A stretch of DNA of 43,262 nt from UBA1715 sp045599365 (lineage in GTDB: Bacteria > Bacteroidota > Bacteroidia > Bacteroidales > UBA1715), in assembly GCA_045599365.1 (NCBI GenBank), contig JAZRVS010000166.1:1-43262 (forward strand), written 5' to 3'. How positions within the stretch are numbered: position 1 is the stretch's first letter; every line of letters begins with the position of its first letter. The notes under the pieces were generated by a model. That model worked only from the letters and a program-made list of their open reading frames with translations, ran no database searches and was not told the origin of the DNA. Shown in pieces: positions 27,483 to 34,844 of the stretch. Position numbers and translations under genes: made by a program.

Positions 27483-27560
27483 TTATCGTACCGAAACGCC
27501 TACCGTTTTTCCATCTACCACCACAAAATACACCCCTGCCTTGAGGTTTGCATTTGCGAT
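27483..27560 (-). pseudogene. Remnant of a type IX-like C-terminal sorting domain
   Basis: The minus strand reads ANLKAGVYFVVVDGKTVGV then SVR and a stop at 27483-27485, the form of the last strands of a Bacteroidota secretion C-terminal domain (LxxGVYFVxxDGK). A stop codon lies directly upstream in frame, so only about 25 codons survive. Inference from a short match. Confidence 0.45.
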
Positions 27561-27584
27561 TTACCGACAAATGACATACTTTTG
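27553..27584 (+). promoter_or_regulatory. Promoter of the Abi-like gene
   Basis: TTTG at 27553-27556, 20 bases, then TACTTTTG at 27577-27584. Both the -33 and -7 elements of the Bacteroidota consensus are present. The ATG is 22 bp further on. Confidence 0.65.
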
Positions 27585-27606
27585 TGCCATATAAAAACAC
27601 ACGAAA

Positions 27607-28296
27607 ATGAAATATGCCGAATTTGAAGAATTGATTTCTTCCGACCGTATGCGAAAATATCTCGCCGCCTGCGAAAACGATACTCGTAAGGCAATGAAAC
27701 TTTATCGTCTTAATTTGAAACTTTCGCAAGAAATGTTTACAGTAATAAGTTGTTTTGAAGTCATCTTGCGTAATAAGATTGACGCGGTTATGCGACAATA
27801 CTATGGCAACGATTGGTTAAGAGACTTGGTCGTATCGGGAGGCAGATTCTATAATGACAGAAATGTAGAAAAAACCAAGAAAATCATTGTCAATGCATAC
27901 AACGAACTTATATGTAGTGGCAACTATTCTCATTCCAAACTACTGTCTACAATGGAATTTGGTGTATGGAAATATTTATTCTCCAGTGCTCACTATCGTC
28001 TGACAGGACGCGTGTTATTGCAGACATTCCCGAAAAAACCAAAGTCTTCCGTACAGATTCAATACGACCATAATTTCATTTTTCACGAACTTAATTTTAT
28101 TAATAATATTCGTAACCGCATTGCCCACCATGAGCCTATTTGTTTTGGAAATCCTATCATAATTGATACCACATACGCATTAACACATTATGATCACATG
28201 AAAACTCTCTTCCGATGGATGGACGTTGATGCACAAGATTTATTGTATGGATTAGACCGCATACACAAGGTCTGTAAACAATTATCTGACATGTGA
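27607..28296 (+). CDS. Abi-family (Abi_2-like) abortive infection protein with HEPN motif
   Basis: 229 residues. The N-terminal segment with NDTRKAMKLYRLNLKLSQ and FEVILRNKIDAVM and the later HELNFINNIRNRIAHHEPI are those of the Abi_2/AbiD/AbiF family. The conserved RNRIAH is an R-x4-H motif of HEPN ribonucleases, so the likely action is cleavage of RNA in phage-infected cells; this step is inference from the family. It has its own promoter, no visible antitoxin partner, and lies between two copies of a 75-base repeat. Confidence 0.85.
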   Translation: MKYAEFEELISSDRMRKYLAACENDTRKAMKLYRLNLKLSQEMFTVISCFEVILRNKIDAVMRQYYGNDWLRDLVVSGGRFYNDRNVEKTKKIIVNAYNELICSGNYSHSKLLSTMEFGVWKYLFSSAHYRLTGRVLLQTFPKKPKSSVQIQYDHNFIFHELNFINNIRNRIAHHEPICFGNPIIIDTTYALTHYDHMKTLFRWMDVDAQDLLYGLDRIHKVCKQLSDM

Positions 28297-28318
28297 TATT
28301 TACAAAAACCATAATTTA

Positions 28319-28350
28319 TTTGCAAAGACTAATTCAAAATAGTATATTTG
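28319..28350 (+). promoter_or_regulatory. Full promoter of a possible small RNA
   Basis: TTTG at 28319-28322, 20 bases, TATATTTG at 28343-28350: same elements and spacing as the Abi promoter. No reading frame of useful length follows on the plus strand before a terminator. Confidence 0.6.
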
Positions 28351-28355
28351 CAATG

Positions 28356-28515
28356 TTAATTCCTGATAGTCCCTGACCTCGTCAAACTATCAGGTGTTAT
28401 TTTTTATAGCCCTGCCATTTGCCGCTATCTTAATTTGCACAAAGTGATTGAACAACAGAAATAGTTCTTTGTAGAGTGGAATAAAAAAGGCCACCTTGCG
28501 GTAGCCTTTCATTTA
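28356..28515 (+). ncRNA. Candidate small RNA of about 50 or 155 nt
   Basis: Transcription from the promoter at 28319-28350 would begin near 28356. The first structure is a hairpin CCTGATAGT / ACTATCAGG (28362-28370, 28386-28394) followed by a T6 run, which could itself end a ~50-nt RNA. Beyond it comes repeat copy 2 and a second hairpin AAAGGC-CACC-TTGC-GGTA-GCCTTT (28486-28509). On the opposite strand a 40-codon frame (28390-28512) could instead be a small protein, sharing ELFLLFNHFVQIKI with the frame at 26979. Confidence 0.45.
28400..28477 (+). repeat. 75-base direct repeat, copy 2
   Basis: Second copy, 1,165 bp from the first and in the same orientation. A C-to-T change between copies in the ATAGC...GCTAT (copy 1 GTTAT) pairing keeps a G-U pair on the plus strand but breaks pairing on the minus strand, a slight hint that the plus-strand RNA matters. 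Confidence 0.85.
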
Positions 28516-28529
28516 CATTTTATTCGGCT

Positions 28530-29580
28530 TAATGGTCAAAACGGTACCTGAAATTTGAATATTTTTATTTAATGGTCAAAAAAGTACCTACTTTTTGTTG
28601 TAAAAGTATTGGTCAATAAATTTCATTCTATTTAGCTTAGACAATCCATTATGAACTCGGATTTTTGTTTTTAGGTCTGTAAAGAGTGCTTCTATACCGT
28701 TGTTAGTGTTTGGCAAGGTCGTTTCAGGATAATCGTAAAAAGTCCACAATAAAGTCATATTCCGTTTTATGCTTAAATAGGCGCTACGTAAGCGTTGATG
28801 CGTAAAACGAGTTTTCCCTGTTTTGGGTTCAATACTCCTTTCTTTTAAGAAGTCTTTCCATCGCAAGGACCACTCTTCAAACATTCCTACAAACGACTCT
28901 TTATCCGTATGACAAAGTTGTAATGCTATATGTAGAAGTTCCTTAGAAGCTTGTAGTTCAGGCTTATTTGTAAGATAAAATTTCACTGTTTTTACTTGAT
29001 GAAACTGACAATACTGAACTTTGTACTTGGATAGTGCTGTAACGAGACCTTTTAATCCGTCACAAACGAGTCCTAATATATTAAAGCCATTATTTTCAAG
29101 CCATTCTATTCCTTCTTGATAATCGGCGATGGTCTCTTTCTTGGATAGGAACTTTCTCCATAATATTTTATTTCTATGCGCATCTTTAAACACCAATACA
29201 CCGAATCTGTGTCCCCAATACGTGGCGTCCATCAAGACAACCACATCTTTCTCTTTTGACACCAAACGCTTGTGGTGTATTGTTTTAAAACGACGTTGGA
29301 TTGTACTTATTGATATTTGATGGGATTTTGAAAGTTGTTTTAACGTCTGTTTCACTTTTGTGTATTCTTCATATAAGAGCTCGTTTGATATTTGCTCTGT
29401 CCTTGTGAAGAATCGGCAACAATCTTTACAAAACCAACGTTGTAATCCTCTTTGAATACCTTTTCGGATTACATTTTGCCCCTTGCAATAAAAGCAGATT
29501 TTTACTCATTTTCTTAAAAATGCTGTAAATATATAAATTTCAATTTGTTACAAGGTTTTCAGGTACTTTTTTGACCATTA
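28530..29580 (-). mobile_element. Insertion sequence with 20-bp inverted ends and a doubled left end
   Basis: The ends are a perfect 20-bp inverted repeat, TAATGGTCAAAAAAGTACCT at 28570-28589 and its complement at 29561-29580. A second, imperfect copy (GTC AAAACGG variant) lies 40 bp further out at 28530-28549 and, like the right end, continues CCTGAAA. The element is about 1.0 kb and carries one transposase frame. No convincing target-site duplication was seen. It inserted 16 bp past the stop of the FISUMP-like lipoprotein gene. Confidence 0.85.
28588..29509 (-). pseudogene. DDE transposase of the zinc-ribbon IS256/MULE-like group, frameshifted near its start
   Basis: The main frame (28588-29355, 255 residues from an internal GTG) has a DDE-type core: Asp in VLMDATYWG, Asp in LVCDGLKGL and Glu in NNGIEALFTDLKTKIRVHNGLS. 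The same frame extends upstream into a zinc ribbon, CFYCKG...WFCKDCCRFF, but has no start codon. An ATG at 29509 is in another frame by one base: its reading breaks at a run of five A (29499-29503 on the plus strand as T5). Removing one A would give M-S-K-I-C-F-Y-C and a protein of about 306 residues. Either a 1-base insertion has inactivated it or slippage on the A run is used. The subfamily (IS1249-like) is a guess. Confidence 0.8.
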
Positions 29581-29596
29581 GACCTTTTATTCAGAT

Positions 29597-31009
29597 TTAT
29601 TTTACATCTTGTACAAGACGAACAGAACAACCTACGTAACCATATTCTGGCCAATTCGGACTTCGACATTCAAAATTGAAAAACATTTTTGTAGTATAAT
29701 CACTCGTCCAATAACTACCCCGACCACGCGGAGCAAGGTCCACACATGTTTCCGTACGTTCGCCAGCAGCAGGAAGAAATACAGCACCATTTGCCTCCAG
29801 TTTTGACCAGTCCTCAATGGTATAGACATTCATTTCCCATAAACTAGGATCGTCAGAATACAAATTTTCAAAATGTGTCTTTCCAGCATAATCATACGTA
29901 GTAAATACAATGTCATTAGGTCGTTCCCAATCATCGGGTAACAATATCATACCATTAATGCTATCAATGCATCCCCAAGAATGCAAGTCCTGCCAGTGAG
30001 GACGTTTACAAAGCAAATAACGCCATTCCCCAGACGTTAGCGTACGCCAAGCTTTATTCCCTCCATTCGATATTGCATTATATACCCCCCAATCATAATT
30101 TGTGCCAGCAATATCATTTTCGCCATCACCATAGTCTTCTGATTTTGTACTGGTCATATATGGTTCTTTCCTATTGTAACCGCTTGTCCCCCAACCGAAC
30201 AAATCTATCCAACCATCGTATGTTTCAGAAATATTGGCATTGTCGCTTTCTTCTATTGTTCCGCCATAAAAATAAAGTTTAACAAAGCCTTTCATATAAC
30301 CCGACCAACCAGTATGAGTTCCTACAAAATCCCATTGATGCTCGGCAAAACGCCATGTTTTTGTACTGGCTTGATATTGTAGATTGCCTGGCGAGAAAAG
30401 GACCTTCTTTTCATGAGCAACGGAAAATCCTCCTTTAGTCGAAATATTGTTTGACGAATTGGTATTGAAATGTTTATCCAAATTCGTCTCGTTTTTTACG
30501 GCTTTCTTTTCTTCTCTCTTTTTCGCTTTTTGCTCTTTTTCTTTATTCCGTGTGATAGTGAATGCATATTTTATTAACTCATCCGTGCCAGGTTTAAACA
30601 AATTTGCATAATAAAATTCAATCTTATTAAATCCCTTTAATTTTTTTATACGAAAAGAAATATCTTCGGAAACACCTTCATTCCATTGACTACTGCTTTT
30701 TCGTATAACAACCAAGGTGTCATCTATGATTGTCCATACTATTTCACCATTAAATCTACCCGTACTATCTTCATTAAAGATTATTTCTGCACCATCATAA
30801 TGTCCAAAAAACGAATTAAAGAAAGATTCCATATGTTCTTCCATAAGATATTTCAGTTCTGGATCCTGCTCCACCAATTTTGCCTTTGATTCCGAGTACT
30901 CTTTGTTTACCTCTATGTCATAAATACCTACCAATGAATTACCACCGCAACTACTCATTAGAAAAATTGCTAAAAACAATGAGAATAGATTTAAGAGTTT
31001 GTGTTTCAT
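29597..31009 (-). CDS. Two-domain lipoprotein: lipocalin-like N-terminal unit fused to a FISUMP-like domain
   Basis: 470 residues. Lipobox MSSCGG follows a short hydrophobic signal. Residues about 20-160 resemble the whole of the neighbouring 201-residue lipoprotein (VGIYDI, a beta-rich unit, ending ITRNKEKEQKAKKREEKK). Residues about 195-470 resemble the two exported neighbours: KKVLFSPGNLQYQASTKTWR, DWGVYNAISNGGN, GAVFLPAAGER and a final CSVRLVQDVK. This part is a Fibrobacter-succinogenes-major-paralogue (FISUMP)/C-type-lectin-like fold by pattern, probably for surface binding. Its job is unknown. Last gene of a four-gene tandem set on this strand. Confidence 0.75.
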   Translation of the reverse strand: MKHKLLNLFSLFLAIFLMSSCGGNSLVGIYDIEVNKEYSESKAKLVEQDPELKYLMEEHMESFFNSFFGHYDGAEIIFNEDSTGRFNGEIVWTIIDDTLVVIRKSSSQWNEGVSEDISFRIKKLKGFNKIEFYYANLFKPGTDELIKYAFTITRNKEKEQKAKKREEKKAVKNETNLDKHFNTNSSNNISTKGGFSVAHEKKVLFSPGNLQYQASTKTWRFAEHQWDFVGTHTGWSGYMKGFVKLYFYGGTIEESDNANISETYDGWIDLFGWGTSGYNRKEPYMTSTKSEDYGDGENDIAGTNYDWGVYNAISNGGNKAWRTLTSGEWRYLLCKRPHWQDLHSWGCIDSINGMILLPDDWERPNDIVFTTYDYAGKTHFENLYSDDPSLWEMNVYTIEDWSKLEANGAVFLPAAGERTETCVDLAPRGRGSYWTSDYTTKMFFNFECRSPNWPEYGYVGCSVRLVQDVK

Positions 31010-31087
31010 GATTCTATAGTCTAATTGTTATTAAATAAGTTTTATTTTTTGTTATCAAATTCTTTTAATAGTTTTCCACATATTCTT

Positions 31088-31693
31088 TTAGTCTTCTCCC
31101 AAAAGTTTTTTTAGTTCTTTCTCTAGTTTTTCTTCTTGTTTTTTTGCTTTTTCATATTCTTGTTCTTTTTCCTTATTGCGAGTAAGTGTGAGATAGAGTT
31201 TCTTTGATTCAAATGCAGATTCATGTTCTCTAACATATTCCCTAAAAGAAGATTTGTAAACATTATTATTTGGAGACATGTGTCCGTACCCTTGTGGTTC
31301 ATAGAATCCCTTCAGTAAATCAACATTGAGATAAAGTTCCATTTTATTATTCCCATCAATTTCTTTTATTAGATAAGCATAAGGATATACTTCCCCATTT
31401 CTATATTGTTCAAAAATGATTAAAATATTATTTTGAATTTCCCATCTTGTAGGTACAGGAAGTCCATAAGAATCTGTTTGCCCCCAATGCAAAATACTAT
31501 CCTCTGCAAAAAACCATTCTGCGCCCAATAGTCTTTCCATTACATCACTTGAATAATTTGTGGTGTTATTTGCATACGATACATCATATATACCAACCAT
31601 TTTATTTGCCTTTGATAAATCACCACCACCGCAACTGCTCATTAAAAAAATAGAGGAAAATAGTGTAAATAGAATTAAAATCTTGTGTCTCAT
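31088..31693 (-). CDS. Lipoprotein with only the N-terminal unit of the fusion protein
   Basis: 201 residues. Signal and lipobox MSSCGGGDL match those of the next gene almost word for word. The body (MVGIYDVSY, WEIQNNILIIFEQYRN, KMELYLNVDLL) parallels the first 160 residues of the 470-residue protein. It ends in a charged helix LTRNKEKEQEYEKAKKQEEKLEKE, just where the neighbour passes into its FISUMP-like domain. Function unknown. Confidence 0.7.
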   Translation of the reverse strand: MRHKILILFTLFSSIFLMSSCGGGDLSKANKMVGIYDVSYANNTTNYSSDVMERLLGAEWFFAEDSILHWGQTDSYGLPVPTRWEIQNNILIIFEQYRNGEVYPYAYLIKEIDGNNKMELYLNVDLLKGFYEPQGYGHMSPNNNVYKSSFREYVREHESAFESKKLYLTLTRNKEKEQEYEKAKKQEEKLEKELKKLLGED

Positions 31694-31724
31694 AATTTTA
31701 TAGTTATTTGTTATAGAATAAGTT

Positions 31725-32546
31725 TTATTTTACATCTTGAACCAAACGAACACAGCCTTTTATTGTACGATATCGTTCTTCTAGTTGTCCAGAACCTATT
31801 CCACTAAACATACCAATGACCACATTCATTATTGAAGAATTATATTTTGGACAGCATAAATACTTTATATTTGAGGATGTCCAATATATGGTGGTAGGCT
31901 CTCTACTTATATTAGGGAAAGGGAGAAATACCGCACCTTCTGATTCAAGATGTTGCCATTCTTCATCAGAATAATCATGTAAATATCTTGTATCAAAAGA
32001 AGGCACTATGTATGACTCACTTGCATCAGGAAGCAAAATTAATCCAATAATTCCATGAACTGAAGCCGCAGATATCAGCATTTCTGCTTGCGGTCGTTTT
32101 TTTAGGAGATATTCCCATTCTTTTTCTGTCAATGTTCGCCACATTCCTGTCTTGTTACCGCCATTGGATATGGCATTGTAAACACCCCAGTCTGCATTTG
32201 CATATTTCCCCGTCATATCATTTTCCCAATCTCCTTCAATAAAATTGGTATTTCCATGTACTAAATAACGAGTTCCGCTTTCCTCAGAGAACCATCCTGA
32301 TGTCGCCCAGCCAAATTCCACCAACCAGCCTAACTCGTCAGGAGAATATTCATATTGATGCTCTGCAAATCTCCATAATTTAGTGCTTGGACGATACTGA
32401 AGGTTGCCTTGTGAGAAATAAACCTTTTTCGTTGGTGAGACTGAAAATGTTGCCTGTATTGCACCATCCACAATTTGAACATTTTGAGCATTACCAATAC
32501 CAACCACGCAAAAAGCAAGTATTCCTAAAATGACTTTTCTCTTCAT
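31725..32546 (-). CDS. Exported FISUMP-like protein
   Basis: 273 residues from ATG 32546. Signal peptide MKRKVILGILAFCVVGIGNA then QNVQ. The single domain has the family landmarks VYFSQGNLQYRPSTKLWRF, DWGVYNAISNGGNK, WRTLTEKEWEYLL, LILLPDAS, GAVFLPF and CVRLVQDVK. It starts 19 bp after the paralogue at 32566. Compared with the fusion protein it lacks the N-terminal unit. Role unknown. Confidence 0.75.
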   Translation of the reverse strand: MKRKVILGILAFCVVGIGNAQNVQIVDGAIQATFSVSPTKKVYFSQGNLQYRPSTKLWRFAEHQYEYSPDELGWLVEFGWATSGWFSEESGTRYLVHGNTNFIEGDWENDMTGKYANADWGVYNAISNGGNKTGMWRTLTEKEWEYLLKKRPQAEMLISAASVHGIIGLILLPDASESYIVPSFDTRYLHDYSDEEWQHLESEGAVFLPFPNISREPTTIYWTSSNIKYLCCPKYNSSIMNVVIGMFSGIGSGQLEERYRTIKGCVRLVQDVK

Positions 32547-32565
32547 CTTTATACACAAACTTTAG

Positions 32566-33471
32566 TTATTTATCTTGAACCAAACGAACATAATTAAAAG
32601 AAACCCAATGTTCTTCTCGTCTATATACCTCTCCTCTCTTATATCTCTCCTCCTTATAAAAACGAATCATATCAGCAATGTCAACAGCAGTACCATGTGT
32701 CGCGGTCCAATACATAGTGTTGTATTCTGGTTTTGAAGTTGAGAAATGAAGCCAAAGGAATACGGCACCTTTTGTTTCTAAGGCAATCCAATCGTCCATT
32801 GAAATATCAGCATCAACAGAATAAGACATTATATTATTATATCTATCGCGATATGTAATTTCCCTCGGAGAAAATTTAAATGTTGGATCATACACATCGA
32901 AATAATTGTCTGGCAAAATACAAATACCGACATGAGCACCGTCAAGCAAAACATATTTACATAATTCGTCTGCCAAAGGACGTTCAACAAGTAGATACTC
33001 CCACTCTTCTACAGTCAATGTCCTCCACATTCCTGCCTTATTACCGCCATTGGATATGGCATTGTAAACGCCCCAATCAGCATTTGCATATTCTCCGACC
33101 ATATCATTATCGGAAGATTCTTCTATATAATAATCATCTGGACGAGAACTTCTTAAATATGGCTTATAAGTGCGATTTTCTGTAAACCATCCAGAAGTGG
33201 CAAATCCAAATTTATCAAACCAATTATTATAGCTGGCATTAACTTCAATACTATTGTATAATCTAATATCATACTGATGTTCTGCAAATCGCCATGTTTT
33301 TGTACTTGGACGATACTGAAGGTTTCCTTGACTGAAATAAACTTGTTTGGTTGGTGAGACAGAGAATGGGGCTTGAATTGCTCCGTCAATAACTTGTACA
33401 GATTGAGCATTTACATTGGTAATAAAACCAAATGCAAGAATTAAAAAACAGTGTTTTATAAATTTACACAT
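32566..33471 (-). CDS. Exported FISUMP-like protein, first gene of the tandem set
   Basis: 301 residues from ATG 33471, which places a signal peptide (MCKFIKHCFLILAFGFITNVNA) at the N terminus. The frame is open for 34 more codons upstream, without signal character. The mature part starts QSVQVIDGAIQAPFSVSPTK and shares nearly all of that with the downstream paralogue (QNVQIVDGAIQATFSVSPTK). The shared landmarks through DWGVYNAISNGGNKAGMWRT and VRLVQDK are present. Function unknown. Confidence 0.75.
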   Translation of the reverse strand: MCKFIKHCFLILAFGFITNVNAQSVQVIDGAIQAPFSVSPTKQVYFSQGNLQYRPSTKTWRFAEHQYDIRLYNSIEVNASYNNWFDKFGFATSGWFTENRTYKPYLRSSRPDDYYIEESSDNDMVGEYANADWGVYNAISNGGNKAGMWRTLTVEEWEYLLVERPLADELCKYVLLDGAHVGICILPDNYFDVYDPTFKFSPREITYRDRYNNIMSYSVDADISMDDWIALETKGAVFLWLHFSTSKPEYNTMYWTATHGTAVDIADMIRFYKEERYKRGEVYRREEHWVSFNYVRLVQDK

Positions 33472-33686
33472 CGTAGTATAACGATATATTAATGTTTCTG
33501 CAAGTGGAACTGCTTGAACATTTTTATATTCCTCAGAACGTTGTTTTCGTTTCCAAATCTCATTCTCATTCATAAGAATTTTGTCAATCTTAAATTTCCC
33601 AAAATTAAAATTTTAAATATTTCATTTTTTTTAAAGCTCAATCCAATTAAGATACAGATGTGTATCTATTTTTGATACACATTGTT

Positions 33687-33905
33687 TTATTTTAGAGCAG
33701 TTTCATAATATTTAAAGAAATTGTGGTTAAGGACGACGGATATTCTCAGCAACAAATCGGTATTTAGCGAAGGGCTTGAGAATATCTTATAGGTATGGTT
33801 ACGGGTACATGGTATTTGGCTGGCAAACCACTTAACCGTGCGTCCTTGGTTCCTCAGCTCCTGCCGAATTATTTTTCCTATGTGCAGTTGGTTGAATTCT
33901 TCCAT
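33687..33905 (-). CDS. Small XRE-type helix-turn-helix regulator
   Basis: 72 residues, nearly all of it one HTH domain: IGKIIRQELRNQGRTVKWFA, then QIPCTRNHTYKIF as the recognition helix, then a C-terminal helix. This is a common small Bacteroidota form. It lies just upstream of the four FISUMP-related genes on the same strand and may control them. A large imperfect hairpin occupies its upstream region. Confidence 0.75.
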   Translation of the reverse strand: MEEFNQLHIGKIIRQELRNQGRTVKWFASQIPCTRNHTYKIFSSPSLNTDLLLRISVVLNHNFFKYYETALK

Positions 33906-33933
33906 AAAAAAAGCGTTAGCCGTTCGTTTGAGT

Positions 33934-34065
33934 CTTATTTTTACTGAAGGCGTCTGGAATAGCCGTTGGGTAAATAAGTACGAATCAGCTCACGCTCGAA
34001 ACGTGAACCTCCACTTACTTATTCTCACCCATAAGTTTTCCAGACTTTTCAGTAAAGAGAATAAG
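33934..34065. repeat. Long imperfect inverted repeat (about 130 bp)
   Basis: The two arms match over about 55 bases: CTTATT...TTTACTGAAGGCG-TCTGGAA on the left against TTCCAGA-CTTTTCAGTAAA...AATAAG on the right, with GGGT.AAATAAGTA opposing TTACTTATTCTCACCC inside, and a TCACG-CTCGAAA-CGTGA apex. It could be a MITE-like element or a structured RNA, and it lies between the XRE gene and the RhuM remnant. Confidence 0.7.
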
Positions 34066-34185
34066 AGCGTAAATTCAATATGTTAATTCAAATCTTTCTG
34101 TTTCTTGTTTTTGTTCTTTTAAAATTTTGTTTCGTCAAAAGTAACAAGAAAATTGGCACGTAAGGCAAAAAAAGGGAAAAGTTAT

Positions 34186-34193
34186 TAAATTTG
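34186..34193 (+). promoter_or_regulatory. -7 promoter box of the RhuM-like pseudogene
   Basis: TAAATTTG, a full consensus match, 23 bp before the ATG at 34217. Confidence 0.5.
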
Positions 34194-34216
34194 CATCATA
34201 CCAATACTTTAAAAGT

Positions 34217-34680
34217 ATGAACACTAATAAGATTGAAATTTATCAGACAGAAGACGGGAAAATCCAGTTAGATGTGCGTCTGGAGAATGAAACCATTTGG
34301 CTGACAGCCAATCAGATGGCTCTCTTATTCGGAAGAGACAAAAGACGATTAGAAAGCATATAAACAATGTGTTTTCAGATGAAGAATTACCACAAACGAA
34401 CAACACGCATTTTTTGCGTGTTGATGGAGTAAAACAACCTGTGGCATTTTATGCTCTGGACGTTATCATTTCGGTTGGATATCGTGTAAAAAGCATTGCC
34501 AGCACAAAATTCCGGATTTGGGCCAACTCTGTTCTCAAAGATTATCTGCTCAAAGGGTATGCTGTAAACGACAAACGCACCGCCCAATGTTTTGTAAGAA
34601 CTGCGGGGTTATTTATCAATCTTACTTCTGTTGCATTCGCGGCAGTCGTTTGTCCTCTCTCTTTCCAAGAAGTCTGTTAA
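34217..34680 (+). pseudogene. Truncated, frameshifted RhuM-family gene
   Basis: The frame from ATG 34217 reads IEIYQTEDGKIQLDVRLENE and WLTANQMALLFGRDK, the RhuM (virulence/ORF6N-like) N terminus, then stops. The continuation TIRKHINNVFSDEEL...FYALDVIISVGYRV...FRIWANSVLKDYLLKGYA is in another frame; one base is missing near 34343. After about residue 125 the family sequence ends and unrelated sequence follows to a stop at 34680. The normal family length is over 300 residues, so the gene is broken twice. Confidence 0.85.
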
Positions 34681-34769
34681 AACAATATTAATTGTTGCGG
34701 AGACGTTGATTTTAAACGTTCTAAGGTCTCGTGAGCCTTTATTTTAGCTGGTTGTCCCAGTTTGTCCCT
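34677..34769 (-). other. Possible coding relic on the minus strand
   Basis: A 30-codon open stretch reads GQPAKIKAHETLERLKSTSP and then QQLILF before a stop. It has protein-like composition and could be the tail of a lost gene, perhaps a transposase. The 165 bases between the RhuM remnant and the second ATPase hold nothing else I recognise. Confidence 0.2.
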
Positions 34770-34844
34770 CTATGGCTACGTTTGAAGAAAGTGCAGTTGT
34801 ATGCACGTTTAGGCAACTCTGCAAAAATCTCGTCGCACCAGATC

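Noticed and set aside
29597..33471. Diversity-generating retroelement with lectin-fold variable proteins
   Set aside because: The FISUMP-like domains suit such a role, but there is no reverse transcriptase and I see no template repeat.
33838..34086. Plus-strand reading frame over the XRE gene and long hairpin
   Set aside because: It shadows the XRE gene and reads through a palindrome; no protein character.
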